A stretch of DNA of 64,000 nt from Ruminococcus_C callidus. Lineage in GTDB: Bacteria > Bacillota > Clostridia > Oscillospirales > Ruminococcaceae. The first letter of the stretch is position 1; the number at the start of each line of letters is the position of its first letter. A model generated the notes under the pieces. That model saw only the letters and a list, made by a program, of their open reading frames with translations. It had not been told where the DNA came from and did not search any database. Made by a program: the position numbers and the translations under genes. The stretch spans positions 558,001-622,000 of the forward strand of contig NZ_CP186925.1 of assembly GCF_049562855.1 (NCBI RefSeq). The letters are read 5' to 3'. Below, piece after piece: positions 7,073 to 14,025 of the stretch.

Positions 7073-8056
7073 GTGAATCTTAGCGTACATATCTCCGGCT
7101 TCGGGCAGATGTTCGGCGTGCCGAATGCCGTGGTAGACCAATATCTGAAGCTGGCAACGCCGTCCCAGCTGAAAGTGCTGCTCTATCTGCTCCGCAGCAA
7201 CCGCCCGAACCTTGCACACGATGAGATCGCCAAGGCTCTGGGCATTCCGGAGGAACTGGTGGAAGAAGCGGTGCTGTTCTGGTCGCAGACTACCCTGTTC
7301 ACTGTGGAAGAACAGTCTGCCGAACAGCCGCAAAAAAACGCGGAGCAGCCCACAGCCAGACCGGCTGCGGAAAAGCAGTCCCGCGGCAGTCAGCCGCATC
7401 TGCTCCAGACCAGCAAAAAATGCGGCGAGATGAGCCCGCTGGAAATTTCCACCGCACTGGAAGCTTCCGAGGACTTGAAAGACCTGTTTCGCATGTCGGA
7501 GCAGCAGCTGGGCAGACCGCTGCGGCACATCGAGCAGAAGTCCCTCGTCTGGATGCACGACGGCAACAACATCGGCAGCGAGATCATTCTCACGGTGCTG
7601 CTCTACTGCAAGTCCATCGACAAGTGCAGCGTCAACTACGCCGAAAGCATCATTACGCAGTGGTGGAACGAGGGCATTCACACGCTGACACAGGTCAACG
7701 ATGCCATTAACGATATGGAATACCGCCGCAGCTTTACCGGACACATTCAGAAAGCCTTCGAGATGCACCGGAAGCCCACCACGAAACAGCAGGAGTTCAT
7801 CGACATGTGGCAGGATAAAAAGATCCCCATGGAACTGATCGTCTACGCTTACGAAAAGACGGTGGAGAGCACGGGCAAACTGGTTTTCGAATATCTGAAC
7901 TCGATCCTCACCCGCTGGACGGAAGCCGGATACCGCACCCGTGTCGACGTGGACACGAAAGATACCCCGCCCAGCAGCAAAAAGACCGGCAGCAAACCCA
8001 GCACGCCCCAAAGCGAAAACGGCGACGCGTATCAGTCGTTTATTTATAATGAGTAA
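7073..8056 (+). CDS. DnaD domain protein
   Basis: 327 residues. DnaD-type proteins help load the replicative helicase in low-GC Gram-positives. The N-terminal third looks like a winged helix (S-Q-L-K-V-L-L-Y-L-L-R, E-I-A-K-A-L-G-I). A Q/P-rich linker follows, then two tandem DnaD/DnaB-II repeats: L-G-R-P-L-R-H-I-E-Q...W-W-N-E-G-I and K-P-T-T-K-Q-Q-E-F...I-L-T-R-W-T-E-A-G. The GTG at 7073 is preferred because AGGGAGG ends 8 nt upstream; an in-frame TTG at 7043 lacks a site. Its promoter would overlap that of the divergent tRNA-Leu. Function by family only. Confidence 0.85.
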   Translation: MNLSVHISGFGQMFGVPNAVVDQYLKLATPSQLKVLLYLLRSNRPNLAHDEIAKALGIPEELVEEAVLFWSQTTLFTVEEQSAEQPQKNAEQPTARPAAEKQSRGSQPHLLQTSKKCGEMSPLEISTALEASEDLKDLFRMSEQQLGRPLRHIEQKSLVWMHDGNNIGSEIILTVLLYCKSIDKCSVNYAESIITQWWNEGIHTLTQVNDAINDMEYRRSFTGHIQKAFEMHRKPTTKQQEFIDMWQDKKIPMELIVYAYEKTVESTGKLVFEYLNSILTRWTEAGYRTRVDVDTKDTPPSSKKTGSKPSTPQSENGDAYQSFIYNE

Positions 8057-8069
8057 TAGGCGGGAAAGC

Positions 8070-8640
8070 CTGAAAAAGCCTCCCCTTTAGGGGTGACTCC
8101 CCACGGGGTGGGGAGATGCCCGCAGGGCAGAGGGGACCGCTCAGTACGAGGGGGACCGCCGTTAGGCGGTGGAGGGGTTCTTCGTGGAATCTTTTGCTTG
8201 ATGTAAAAGATTTACGAGATAACCCCTCAGTCAAGCCTACGGCTTGCCAGCTCAGCACAAGGCACGCCCTGCGGGTGCCCTATAGGGGAGCCTATACACA
8301 AAAAGGGAGCCTGAATGAAAAAGCCTCCCTTGAAAAGGGAGGGGGACCAGCGAAGCTGGTGGAGGGATATTTCGTAAATCTTTTCCCTGTTGTATCAGAT
8401 TCCACGGAAGTACCCCTCAGTCACCTGCGGTGACAGCTCCCCTAAAGGGGAGCCTGAAATAAAAGAGGGAGCCTGAACGAGAAAGCCTTCCCTTTAGGGG
8501 TGACTCCCCACGGGGTGGGGAGATGCCCGCAGGGCAGAGGGGACCGCTCAGTACGAGGGAAACCGCCGGCAGGCGGTGGAGGGGTTCTTCGTGGAATCTT
8601 TTTCTTCATGTAACAGGCTTATGAGATAACCCCTCAATTA
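8070..8640. repeat. REP-A palindromic repeat cluster
   Basis: About six half-units, including the long variant with GACTCCCCACGGGGTGGGGA and GACCGCTCAGTACGAGG inserted between the two palindromes. It follows the DnaD gene. No gene is seen. Confidence 0.8.
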
Positions 8641-8674
8641 TCAACGGTGTCCCCGCAAAGTTCCCCATTCCCCC

Positions 8675-8703
8675 TTGCAATCCCCCAAAAAACATGCTAT
8701 AAT
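8675..8703 (+). promoter_or_regulatory. promoter of the nitroreductase gene
   Basis: TTGCAA (8675-8680), 17 nt, TATAAT (8698-8703). A 172-bp mobile element starts at 8707, so transcription would begin inside its terminal repeat. Confidence 0.6.
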
Positions 8704-8706
8704 GAA

Positions 8707-8878
8707 GGCAATACCGCACAAAGAGCGTCTGACGACTTTGCACGCCATCTGCTTGCAAATTTCCCGTCATATTTCACAAAAATGCTCGTGAATACATCAA
8801 GTATTCACTCCGCTTTTTGTTTCATCTGACGAAAAATTTGACGACGCATCTGTCGCACAATCTTTGTGCGGTATTGCC
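8707..8878. mobile_element. MITE-like element, 172 bp (copy A)
   Basis: Terminal inverted repeats GGCAATACCGCACAAAG and CTTTGTGCGGTATTGCC; flanked by the 4-bp direct repeat TGAA (8703-8706 and 8879-8882). No coding capacity. It lies between the promoter and the nitroreductase start and would form the 5' leader. Confidence 0.85.
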
Positions 8879-8920
8879 TGAAGAAAAACCACCCGCGACC
8901 ACCGGAAAGGAAGATACGTC

Positions 8921-9457
8921 ATGAATTTTATGGAACTTGCGAAAAAGAGATGCTCTGTCCGTGCCTATGAGGACAAGCCCGTTGCACCGGAACACTTACA
9001 GGCGGTACTGGAAGCCGGACGGCTGGCTCCCACCGGAAAAAACCACCAGCCCCAGCGGCTTCTGGTGGTGCAGTCGCCGGAGGGACTGGAAAAAATGGCA
9101 AAGGCGATGCACAACACCAACGCCTATACCGCCAAGGCAGTCATCATGGTTTGTTCCGATACATCGGACTGCTGGGTTCGCAGCTTCGACGGGCACTGCA
9201 TTCATGAGATCGATGCGTCCATTGTCACAACGTATATGATGCTGGCGGCAACGGAACAGGGACTTGGCTCTCTCTGGGTGGAACGGTTTGATCCGGCGAT
9301 CCTGCGGGAAGAATTCCAGCTGCCGGAAAACTACGTGCCGGACGCTCTGCTCTGTCTGGGCTACCCCAAGCCGGAGGCAGTCAAGGAGCCGTCCCGCTAC
9401 GACACCGAACGCAAGCCGCTGAAAGAAACCGTGTGGTTTGAAACTTATCAGGATTGA
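8921..9457 (+). CDS. nitroreductase family protein
   Basis: 178 residues, the usual size of an FMN-dependent NAD(P)H nitroreductase. The N-terminus has the typical K-K-R-C-S-V-R-A-Y pattern (FMN phosphate contact) and G-R-L-A-P-T-G-K-N-H-Q-P. The centre has D-A-S-I-V-T-T-Y-M-M-L-A-A-T-E-Q-G-L-G-S-L-W-V. Such enzymes reduce nitro groups, quinones or flavins; the substrate is unknown. GGAAAGGAAG precedes the ATG. The promoter is separated from the gene by the element at 8707-8878. A terminator follows at 9485-9516. Confidence 0.9.
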   Translation: MNFMELAKKRCSVRAYEDKPVAPEHLQAVLEAGRLAPTGKNHQPQRLLVVQSPEGLEKMAKAMHNTNAYTAKAVIMVCSDTSDCWVRSFDGHCIHEIDASIVTTYMMLAATEQGLGSLWVERFDPAILREEFQLPENYVPDALLCLGYPKPEAVKEPSRYDTERKPLKETVWFETYQD

Positions 9458-9484
9458 TGCGGAGCATATTAAGGCAATAAAAAG

Positions 9485-9516
9485 ACCGGATTTCTCTTGG
9501 AGAATCCGGTTTTTTA
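9485..9516 (+). terminator. terminator of the nitroreductase gene
   Basis: ACCGGATT...AATCCGGT followed by TTTTT. From here to 9668 there is no gene; a perfect hairpin GGGCGATG-TGGG-CATCGCCC lies at 9603-9622. Confidence 0.85.
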
Positions 9517-9668
9517 TTTGGTGCGGTTTTTGCAATTGGCTGCCTTTGAAATGCAGGAGGAAGGTGCAAAGCGTGACATGGTGGGGGAAGATTTCACATG
9601 AAGGGCGATGTGGGCATCGCCCCTACATATATATGTGTGTATGTATACTTATACAAAACAAATTATTC

Positions 9669-10010
9669 TTATTTTTGCATTTTGTCATAGTTTACAGTAG
9701 CGTACACCATGAGCATCAAGAGATATGATGCCGGCTTCTGCTTCCCTAGGCTCCATTTCTGAGCCGTTGAGTAGGGGATACCGAGCAATTGGCACATCTG
9801 CCGCATGTTTTTATACTGCCTCACAACTGCCGCAAAACCCTCGTTCGCCATGGTGTAAATTCTCCGGAGCACGTCGGCGATCTTGTCGGTGTCCGCGATC
9901 TCGCTCATCCACTCCTGCCATCCCCTTTCCATGACATACTTTACTTCTGAATCGCATGCTTTCGCGTCCTCGTAGAGAGTGCAAAATGTGTTAAAATCAA
10001 TCACGTTCAA
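9669..10010 (-). CDS. small helix-turn-helix-like protein
   Basis: 113 residues, function unknown. The C-terminal part (M-R-Q-M-C-Q-L-L-G-I-P-Y-S-T-A-Q-K-W) reads like an XRE-type helix-turn-helix, with a following helix (L-L-M-L-M-V-Y-A-T-V). The N-terminal 60 residues are acidic and helical. A good minus-strand promoter (TTGACA 10065-10070, 17 nt, TATACT 10042-10047) and AAAGGAAG before the ATG support a real gene. It may be a phage- or plasmid-derived regulator. Confidence 0.65.
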   Translation of the reverse strand: MNVIDFNTFCTLYEDAKACDSEVKYVMERGWQEWMSEIADTDKIADVLRRIYTMANEGFAAVVRQYKNMRQMCQLLGIPYSTAQKWSLGKQKPASYLLMLMVYATVNYDKMQK

Positions 10011-10138
10011 ACTTCCTTTCGGCTTCTTTGGTTATAGCTTTAGTATACACCTAATTGGAACACTTGTCAAGATCATGCACGGAAAGTAGAGTTCAGCTTG
10101 CTCATGAAATCGTCTGCATATCTTCGCCGGAAATGTCA

Positions 10139-10230
10139 TAAAAGGATTTTACAAAAAAACCTCTCCACCGCCTAACGGCGGTCCCCCTCCCCTTTCAGGG
10201 GAGGCTATCATGAAAATTGATTTTCGTGTG
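10139..10230. mobile_element. partial copy of the CACGG inverted-repeat element with one REP-A unit
   Basis: A REP-A palindrome (10160-10205) followed by TCATGAAAATTGATTTTCGTG, which matches the right end of the complete element at 45433-45715. The left end is missing. Confidence 0.6.
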
Positions 10231-10295
10231 TTCCGGTGAGAATCGCTTGTATTTTTCGCAAAAATGCGGTATACTGAATAGGAGAGGGTGAGGAG

Positions 10296-11030
10296 ATGAC
10301 GTACTTCTGGACAATTCAGGAACATGTGCCGGACGGGCTGGGGTTTCGGCTGTTTGGCATTGCCCATTTGCTGTGGCTGGGCGGGATCGTTCTGGCAGTG
10401 CTGGCGATTGCCCTGACCTGCCGCCGCTGGAAACCGGAAACTGTGCATCGGCTGTTATGCGGGCTGACATGGGCAGCACTTTTGCTGGAGATCTGCAAGG
10501 ATGGCGTGCTGCTGTACACGGGGCAGTTTCGTCCCAACTATCTGCCGCTGGATCTGTGCGGGCTGTCCATTTTTGTGGAATTTGCCGCAGTGCGAAAACC
10601 TCGTCCGCTGCTGCTGGAACCGGTCTACAGCCTTTCACTGCCGGGAGCGTGTCTGGCACTGCTGTTTCCCAACTGGTTCTCGCTGCCCCTGTGGAACTTT
10701 TTCAGCCTGCACAGCTTCCTGCTCCACGGGCTGCTGGTGCTGGTGCCGGCGGTGCTGCTGGCTCGCGGGATACTTCGCCCCAACTGGAAACGGCTGCCGT
10801 TTTGCTTCACCTGTGTGGCGGCGGCGTGTGTGCCGGTTTCGCTGGTGAACCGCCACTTCGGCACCAACTTTTTCTTTCTGGAACGCCCGTCCTCCGGTTC
10901 GCCGCTGGTCTGGTTTGAACAGGTGTTCGGCAGTCATCTGATCGGGCTGCCGGTGCTGATGGCTCTGATCTGGGCAGGCATGTACGGAATTCCCGCGGTA
11001 CTCCGACGTTTGTGCGGCGGGCGGAGGTAG
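10296..11030 (+). CDS. YwaF/TMEM164-like integral membrane protein
   Basis: 244 residues with six or seven hydrophobic segments. The pattern F-G-I-A-H-L-L-W-L-G near the start, L-P-L-D-L-C-G in the middle and H-S-F-L-L-H-G resembles the YwaF / TIGR02206 family of conserved membrane proteins, whose role is not established. It has its own GAGAGGGTGAGGAG ribosome-binding region. It is followed directly by the inverted toxin-like cluster. Confidence 0.75.
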   Translation: MTYFWTIQEHVPDGLGFRLFGIAHLLWLGGIVLAVLAIALTCRRWKPETVHRLLCGLTWAALLLEICKDGVLLYTGQFRPNYLPLDLCGLSIFVEFAAVRKPRPLLLEPVYSLSLPGACLALLFPNWFSLPLWNFFSLHSFLLHGLLVLVPAVLLARGILRPNWKRLPFCFTCVAAACVPVSLVNRHFGTNFFFLERPSSGSPLVWFEQVFGSHLIGLPVLMALIWAGMYGIPAVLRRLCGGRR

Positions 11031-11075
11031 AATCGCCGGTCATATTGTTGCATAAATCGATAAGCAAAAACAGAC

Positions 11076-11104
11076 TTGACAAACCGGAGAAAATCGCGTA
11101 TAAT
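11076..11104 (+). promoter_or_regulatory. antisense promoter of toxin-like locus, copy 4
   Basis: TTGACA (11076-11081), 17 nt, TATAAT (11099-11104). The same antisense promoter precedes copies 5-9 at 11520-11548, 12007-12035, 12381-12409, 15246-15274 and 15687-15715. Confidence 0.88.
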
Positions 11105-11110
11105 AAAAGT

Positions 11111-11205
11111 AAAGAGAGCACACCAGTAGACGGTCTGCTCCCACTGCATTATGTTAAAGAATAACCGCCGCAGTTTGGAGACTATGGGCGGTTATTTCTT
11201 TTTCT
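11111..11205 (+). ncRNA. antisense RNA of copy 4
   Basis: 5' hairpin GAGCACACC...GGTCTGCTC, then GCTCCCACTGC, identical over 11 bases to the anti-SD strand of the copy-4 leader. It ends at the shared terminator. Confidence 0.7.
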
Positions 11206-11329
11206 TGCCGTGGTGATTCTGATTACTATTTTTATGATTATAGTAAATGTACAAGATCACGCTGATCAAATCCAGCAGAAAGCTGCCGATTCTCAGCAAA
11301 TCACCTAAAGTGATGTATTGATCCATCAT
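11192..11329 (-). CDS. type I toxin-like small peptide, copy 4 (45 aa)
   Basis: 45 residues starting M-M-D-Q-Y-I-T-L-G-D-L-L-R-I-G-S. A hydrophobic helix follows (F-L-L-D-L-I-S-V-I-L-Y-I-Y-Y), then an Asn/His-rich basic tail. The promoter is TTGACA (11447-11452), 17 nt, TATAAT (11424-11429) on the minus strand. The leader strand CTCCCA pairs with TGGGAG of the ribosome-binding site. Close to copies 7 and 9. Confidence 0.75.
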   Translation of the reverse strand: MMDQYITLGDLLRIGSFLLDLISVILYIYYNHKNSNQNHHGKKKK

Positions 11330-11554
11330 ACCGATCACCTCCCATCTGTTCCAATGAGCAGTGGGAGCAAAAATCAGAAAAAGACTTGACCGCCTACCGT
11401 TTCAGGTATGCCCTCGGCTTTTTATTATATCACACTACGCGAAAAATGTCAAACCATAGTTTCCGTTGCTTTTGCAAGAATAAATATGGCTTCCTCGCAG
11501 TTGCCGAGCAAAAACGGTCTTGACAAATCAGCAAAAATCGCTTATAATAAAAGC

Positions 11555-11654
11555 AAAGAGAGCACACCAGTAGACGGTCTGCTCCCATTTACGAATATGT
11601 TATAGAATAATCGTCACAAGTTGGGGAACTTCAGGGGCGGTTATTTCTTTTTCT
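11555..11654 (+). ncRNA. antisense RNA of copy 5
   Basis: Promoter TTGACA 11520-11525, TATAAT 11543-11548. It carries CTCCCATTT, matching the leader of its own locus rather than that of copies 4, 7 and 9. Confidence 0.7.
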
Positions 11655-11766
11655 TCTTGTGATTACGGTTGCCATGTTTTTTATACAATGAAGTGATAAA
11701 TGTTGCCAGAGAAATCAGAAACGTTCCGATTTCCAGCAAATCACGAAATGTAACAAAACTATCCAC
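11641..11766 (-). CDS. type I toxin-like small peptide, copy 5 (41 aa)
   Basis: Same 41-residue protein as copy 3, on the opposite strand, GTG start. The promoter is TTGACA 11934-11939, TATAAT 11911-11916. Its leader contains an extra 54-bp cassette (11823-11876), absent from copy 3, between the conserved 5' hairpin and the SD-sequestering stem. Confidence 0.75.
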   Translation of the reverse strand: MDSFVTFRDLLEIGTFLISLATFITSLYKKHGNRNHKKKKK

Positions 11767-12041
11767 TGCAATCACCTCCCATATGCTGGATTATGCAAAT
11801 GGGAGGGAGTACTCCGAACAAACCAGCCCGTCGCCCAGCGGAAATGGCGACGGCAGACTCACCCAAGGATAGCGAGCCGCCTACCGTTTCAGGTATGCCC
11901 TCGGTTTTTTATTATATCACACTACGCGAAAAATGTCAAACCATAGTTTGTGCTGTTTTTGCAAGAATAAGTATAGGTTATCCGCAGTTGTCAAGCAAAA
12001 ACAGACTTGACAAACCGGAAAAAATCGCGTATAATAAAAAT

Positions 12042-12136
12042 AAAGAGAGCACACCAGTAGACGGTCTGCTCCCATGAATTGATTATTTGAAATAACTGTC
12101 CAAGTTTGCAGCTTTAGGGGCGGTTATTTCCGTTTC
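12042..12136 (+). ncRNA. antisense RNA of copy 6
   Basis: Promoter TTGACA 12007-12012, TATAAT 12030-12035. Near-duplicate of the copy-2 antisense RNA, with GCTCCCATGAATTG after the 5' hairpin. Confidence 0.7.
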
Positions 12137-12216
12137 TTGAAGTTTAAGTAAGCAAGATATGCCTTGAAGACTTCGCAAACCATGCTAATGCACTTGACGA
12201 GAATGTCTAGGTTCAT
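12124..12216 (-). CDS. type I toxin-like small peptide, copy 6 (30 aa)
   Basis: Same 30-residue peptide as copy 2, inverted. The promoter is TTGACA 12308-12313, 17 nt, TATAAT 12285-12290. The ribosome-binding site is held in CTCCC-TTTCT-GGGAG as read on the plus strand. Copies 5 and 6 together are an inverted duplicate of copies 3 and 2. Confidence 0.75.
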   Translation of the reverse strand: MNLDILVKCISMVCEVFKAYLAYLNFKKRK

Positions 12217-12415
12217 TTGCACTCACTCCCTTTCTGGGAGCCGGAATCGACCGCCTACCGTTTCAGGTATGCCCTCGGTTTTTTATTATATCACACTACG
12301 CGAAAAATGTCAAACCATAGTTTGTGCTGTTTTTGCAAGAATAAGTATAGGTTATCCGCAGTTGTCAAGCAAAAACAGACTTGACAAACCAGAAAAAATC
12401 GCGTATAATAAAAGT

Positions 12416-12510
12416 AAAGAGAGCACACCAGTAGACGGTCTGCTCCCACTGCATAAGTTAAAAGGATAACCGCCGCAAGTTGGTAGCTAGGGGCGGTTAT
12501 TTCTTTTTCT
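12416..12510 (+). ncRNA. antisense RNA of copy 7
   Basis: Promoter TTGACA 12381-12386, TATAAT 12404-12409. It contains GCTCCCACTGC, matching its own leader. Confidence 0.7.
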
Positions 12511-12634
12511 TGCCGTGGTGATTCTGATTACTATTTTTATGATTATAGTAAATGTACAAGATCACGCTGATCAAATCCAGCAGAAAGCTGCAAATCTTCA
12601 GCAAATCACCTAAAGTGATGTATTGATCCATCAT
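12497..12634 (-). CDS. type I toxin-like small peptide, copy 7 (45 aa)
   Basis: 45 residues, like copy 4 but with D-L-L-K-I-C-S in place of D-L-L-R-I-G-S. The promoter is TTGACA 12752-12757, 17 nt, TATAAT 12729-12734. The leader retains the CTCCCA / TGGGAG stem over the ribosome-binding site. Confidence 0.75.
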   Translation of the reverse strand: MMDQYITLGDLLKICSFLLDLISVILYIYYNHKNSNQNHHGKKKK

Positions 12635-12764
12635 ACCGATCACCTCCCATCTGTTCCAATGAGCAGTGGGAGCAAAAATCAGAAAAAGACTTGACCGCCT
12701 ACCGTTTCAGGTATGCTCTCGGCTTTTTATTATATCACACTACGCGAAAAATGTCAAACCATAG

Positions 12765-12892
12765 TTTTCGTTTTTTTGCAAGAATAAGTATAGGTTATTC
12801 GCAATTGTCAAGCAAAAACGGACTTGACAAACCAGCAAAAAATGCGTAAGAAAAGAGAGTCTGCCAGTACAGCAGACGATCTGCTCTCACGC
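12765..12892. other. decayed remnant of a further toxin-like locus
   Basis: It keeps the linker found between copies (GCAAGAATAAGTATAGGTTA) and an antisense TTGACA (12821-12826). The -10 has become GTAAGA, and the 5' hairpin has diverged (GAGAGTCTGCC...GATCTGCTCTC). No peptide gene remains. Confidence 0.55.
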
Positions 12893-12912
12893 AAAAGGCT
12901 CTGCCTCAAAGC

Positions 12913-12943
12913 AAAAAAACGCCGGACAATGCCGGCGTTTTCT
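12913..12943 (-). terminator. terminator of the AbrB-family gene
   Basis: Minus-strand ACGCCGGC-ATTGT-CCGGCGT followed by TTTTTT. Confidence 0.85.
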
Positions 12944-12982
12944 TCTGTCCGGTAAAGAAAGCTGCTGCCGGACAGTTTGTTT

Positions 12983-13228
12983 TTAAAGATAGTCCTTGAT
13001 AAGGCCAACGCAGGACTTGCAGACTTTCTTGTCGTTGAAGTCGATCAAGTCATCTGTGCGTCCGCAAAGAGCACAGCTGCACTGTGCCTTCTGGATAATG
13101 ATTTTTTCACCTTCGGTGTAGATCTGCAGGTAGTCGTTGCACTCGATCTGCAGCTGCCGACGCAGTTCTTTCGGCAGGACAAAACGTCCGAGGCTGTCTA
13201 CACGACGCATAATGCCAGAGTCTTTCAT
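12983..13228 (-). CDS. AbrB/SpoVT-type transcriptional regulator with zinc-ribbon tail
   Basis: 81 residues. The N-terminal swapped-hairpin AbrB domain is clear: R-R-V-D-S-L-G-R-F-V-L-P-K-E-L-R-R. The C-terminus carries C-A-L-C and C-K-S-C, a likely zinc ribbon. Such proteins are transition-state or sporulation-linked DNA-binding regulators. The start at 13228 is chosen because AbrB domains begin here and AAAGGAAG lies upstream; an ORF extension to 13309 has no ribosome-binding site. The promoter is TTGACA (13481-13486), 17 nt, TATAAT (13458-13463) on the minus strand. This gives a leader of about 220 nt in which GATCTCTG (13321-13328) can pair with CAGAGATC (13381-13388). Confidence 0.85.
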   Translation of the reverse strand: MKDSGIMRRVDSLGRFVLPKELRRQLQIECNDYLQIYTEGEKIIIQKAQCSCALCGRTDDLIDFNDKKVCKSCVGLIKDYL

Positions 13229-13631
13229 TTTACACGATCTTCCTTTCTGCCTGTTTGCTTTTACCAGAAGTAAACAGATTCCTTTGCCTGTTTTTGAAAA
13301 GAAATACACAGTTTCTGCCGGATCTCTGCGGGCAGACCTGTCGGTTTTACCGCTGAAAAAACAGTAATTCCGCAGTGCTACAGAGATCTAAAGTGCATTT
13401 TCTATGGAAAACAGGTCGCTTTCAGACCGGAGGAATGTATTCCGATCTACAAGTGCTATTATACAACATTTTCCGAAATCTGTCAATCTATAAAATGACT
13501 TTTTTCTCCCTATTTCGGAAACTTATCATTCCATAATTTTTTCTTATATTAAAATTGCGAGAAAAAGCAAAAAAGCACTTGACAGAACCGGAATGATGTG
13601 CTATAATAATATACGTTGCTTGCAGCATCAT

Positions 13632-13707
13632 GAGATATTAGCTCAGTTGGCAGAGCATACGCCTTTTAAGCGTAGGGTCGAGGGTTCAAATCCCTCATAT
13701 CTCACCA
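13632..13707 (+). tRNA. tRNA-Lys (anticodon TTT)
   Basis: 76 nt with CCA. Acceptor GAGATAT / ATATCTC, anticodon stem TACGC / GCGTA with loop CTTTTAA. The promoter is TTGACA (13579-13584), 17 nt, TATAAT (13602-13607). Confidence 0.95.
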
Positions 13708-13711
13708 AGAA

Positions 13712-13743
13712 GTCCGTATCATGGTTTGTGATACGGATTTTTT
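13712..13743 (+). terminator. terminator of tRNA-Lys
   Basis: GTCCGTATCA...TGATACGGAT followed by TTTTT. Confidence 0.85.
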
Positions 13744-13802
13744 GCTGTATGCGGCAATCTTATCAAAAATCCGCCTGTCGGATTTTTATGAGGTTGTCCT
13801 AA

Positions 13803-13974
13803 GGCAATACCGCACAAAGCCCGCCTGACGGCTTTGCACGCAATCTGCGTGCAGATTTTCCGTCATATTGCCCAGAAATCCCTTGCCATACGGCAGTATG
13901 CCTGCGGAATTTCTAGGCAATCTGCCGAAAAATCTGACAACGCACCTTACGCACAATCTTTGTGCGGTATTGCC
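13803..13974. mobile_element. MITE-like element, 172 bp (copy B, divergent)
   Basis: Same terminal repeats and length as copy A, with a divergent interior (a second subfamily). The flanks CTAA and CTGA match only partly, suggesting age. It supplies the false N-terminal extension of the downstream ORF. Confidence 0.8.
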
Positions 13975-14025
13975 CTGAAGCCGGTTCCGCGGGCAGCCGG
14001 CAGGAGAGAAAGGCGGCGTAGCGGC

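Noticed and set aside
8647..8829. 60-codon ORF before the nitroreductase
   Set aside because: Lies in the promoter and the MITE; the same peptide fragment recurs at each element copy, so it is element sequence, not a gene.
9598..9623. Riboswitch or attenuator at the GGGCGATG hairpin
   Set aside because: An isolated perfect hairpin between convergent genes with no T-run; more likely a dispersed repeat.
13834..14025. N-terminal extension of the serine hydrolase
   Set aside because: Translated from mobile element copy B and without a ribosome-binding site; family proteins start near the GTG at 14026.
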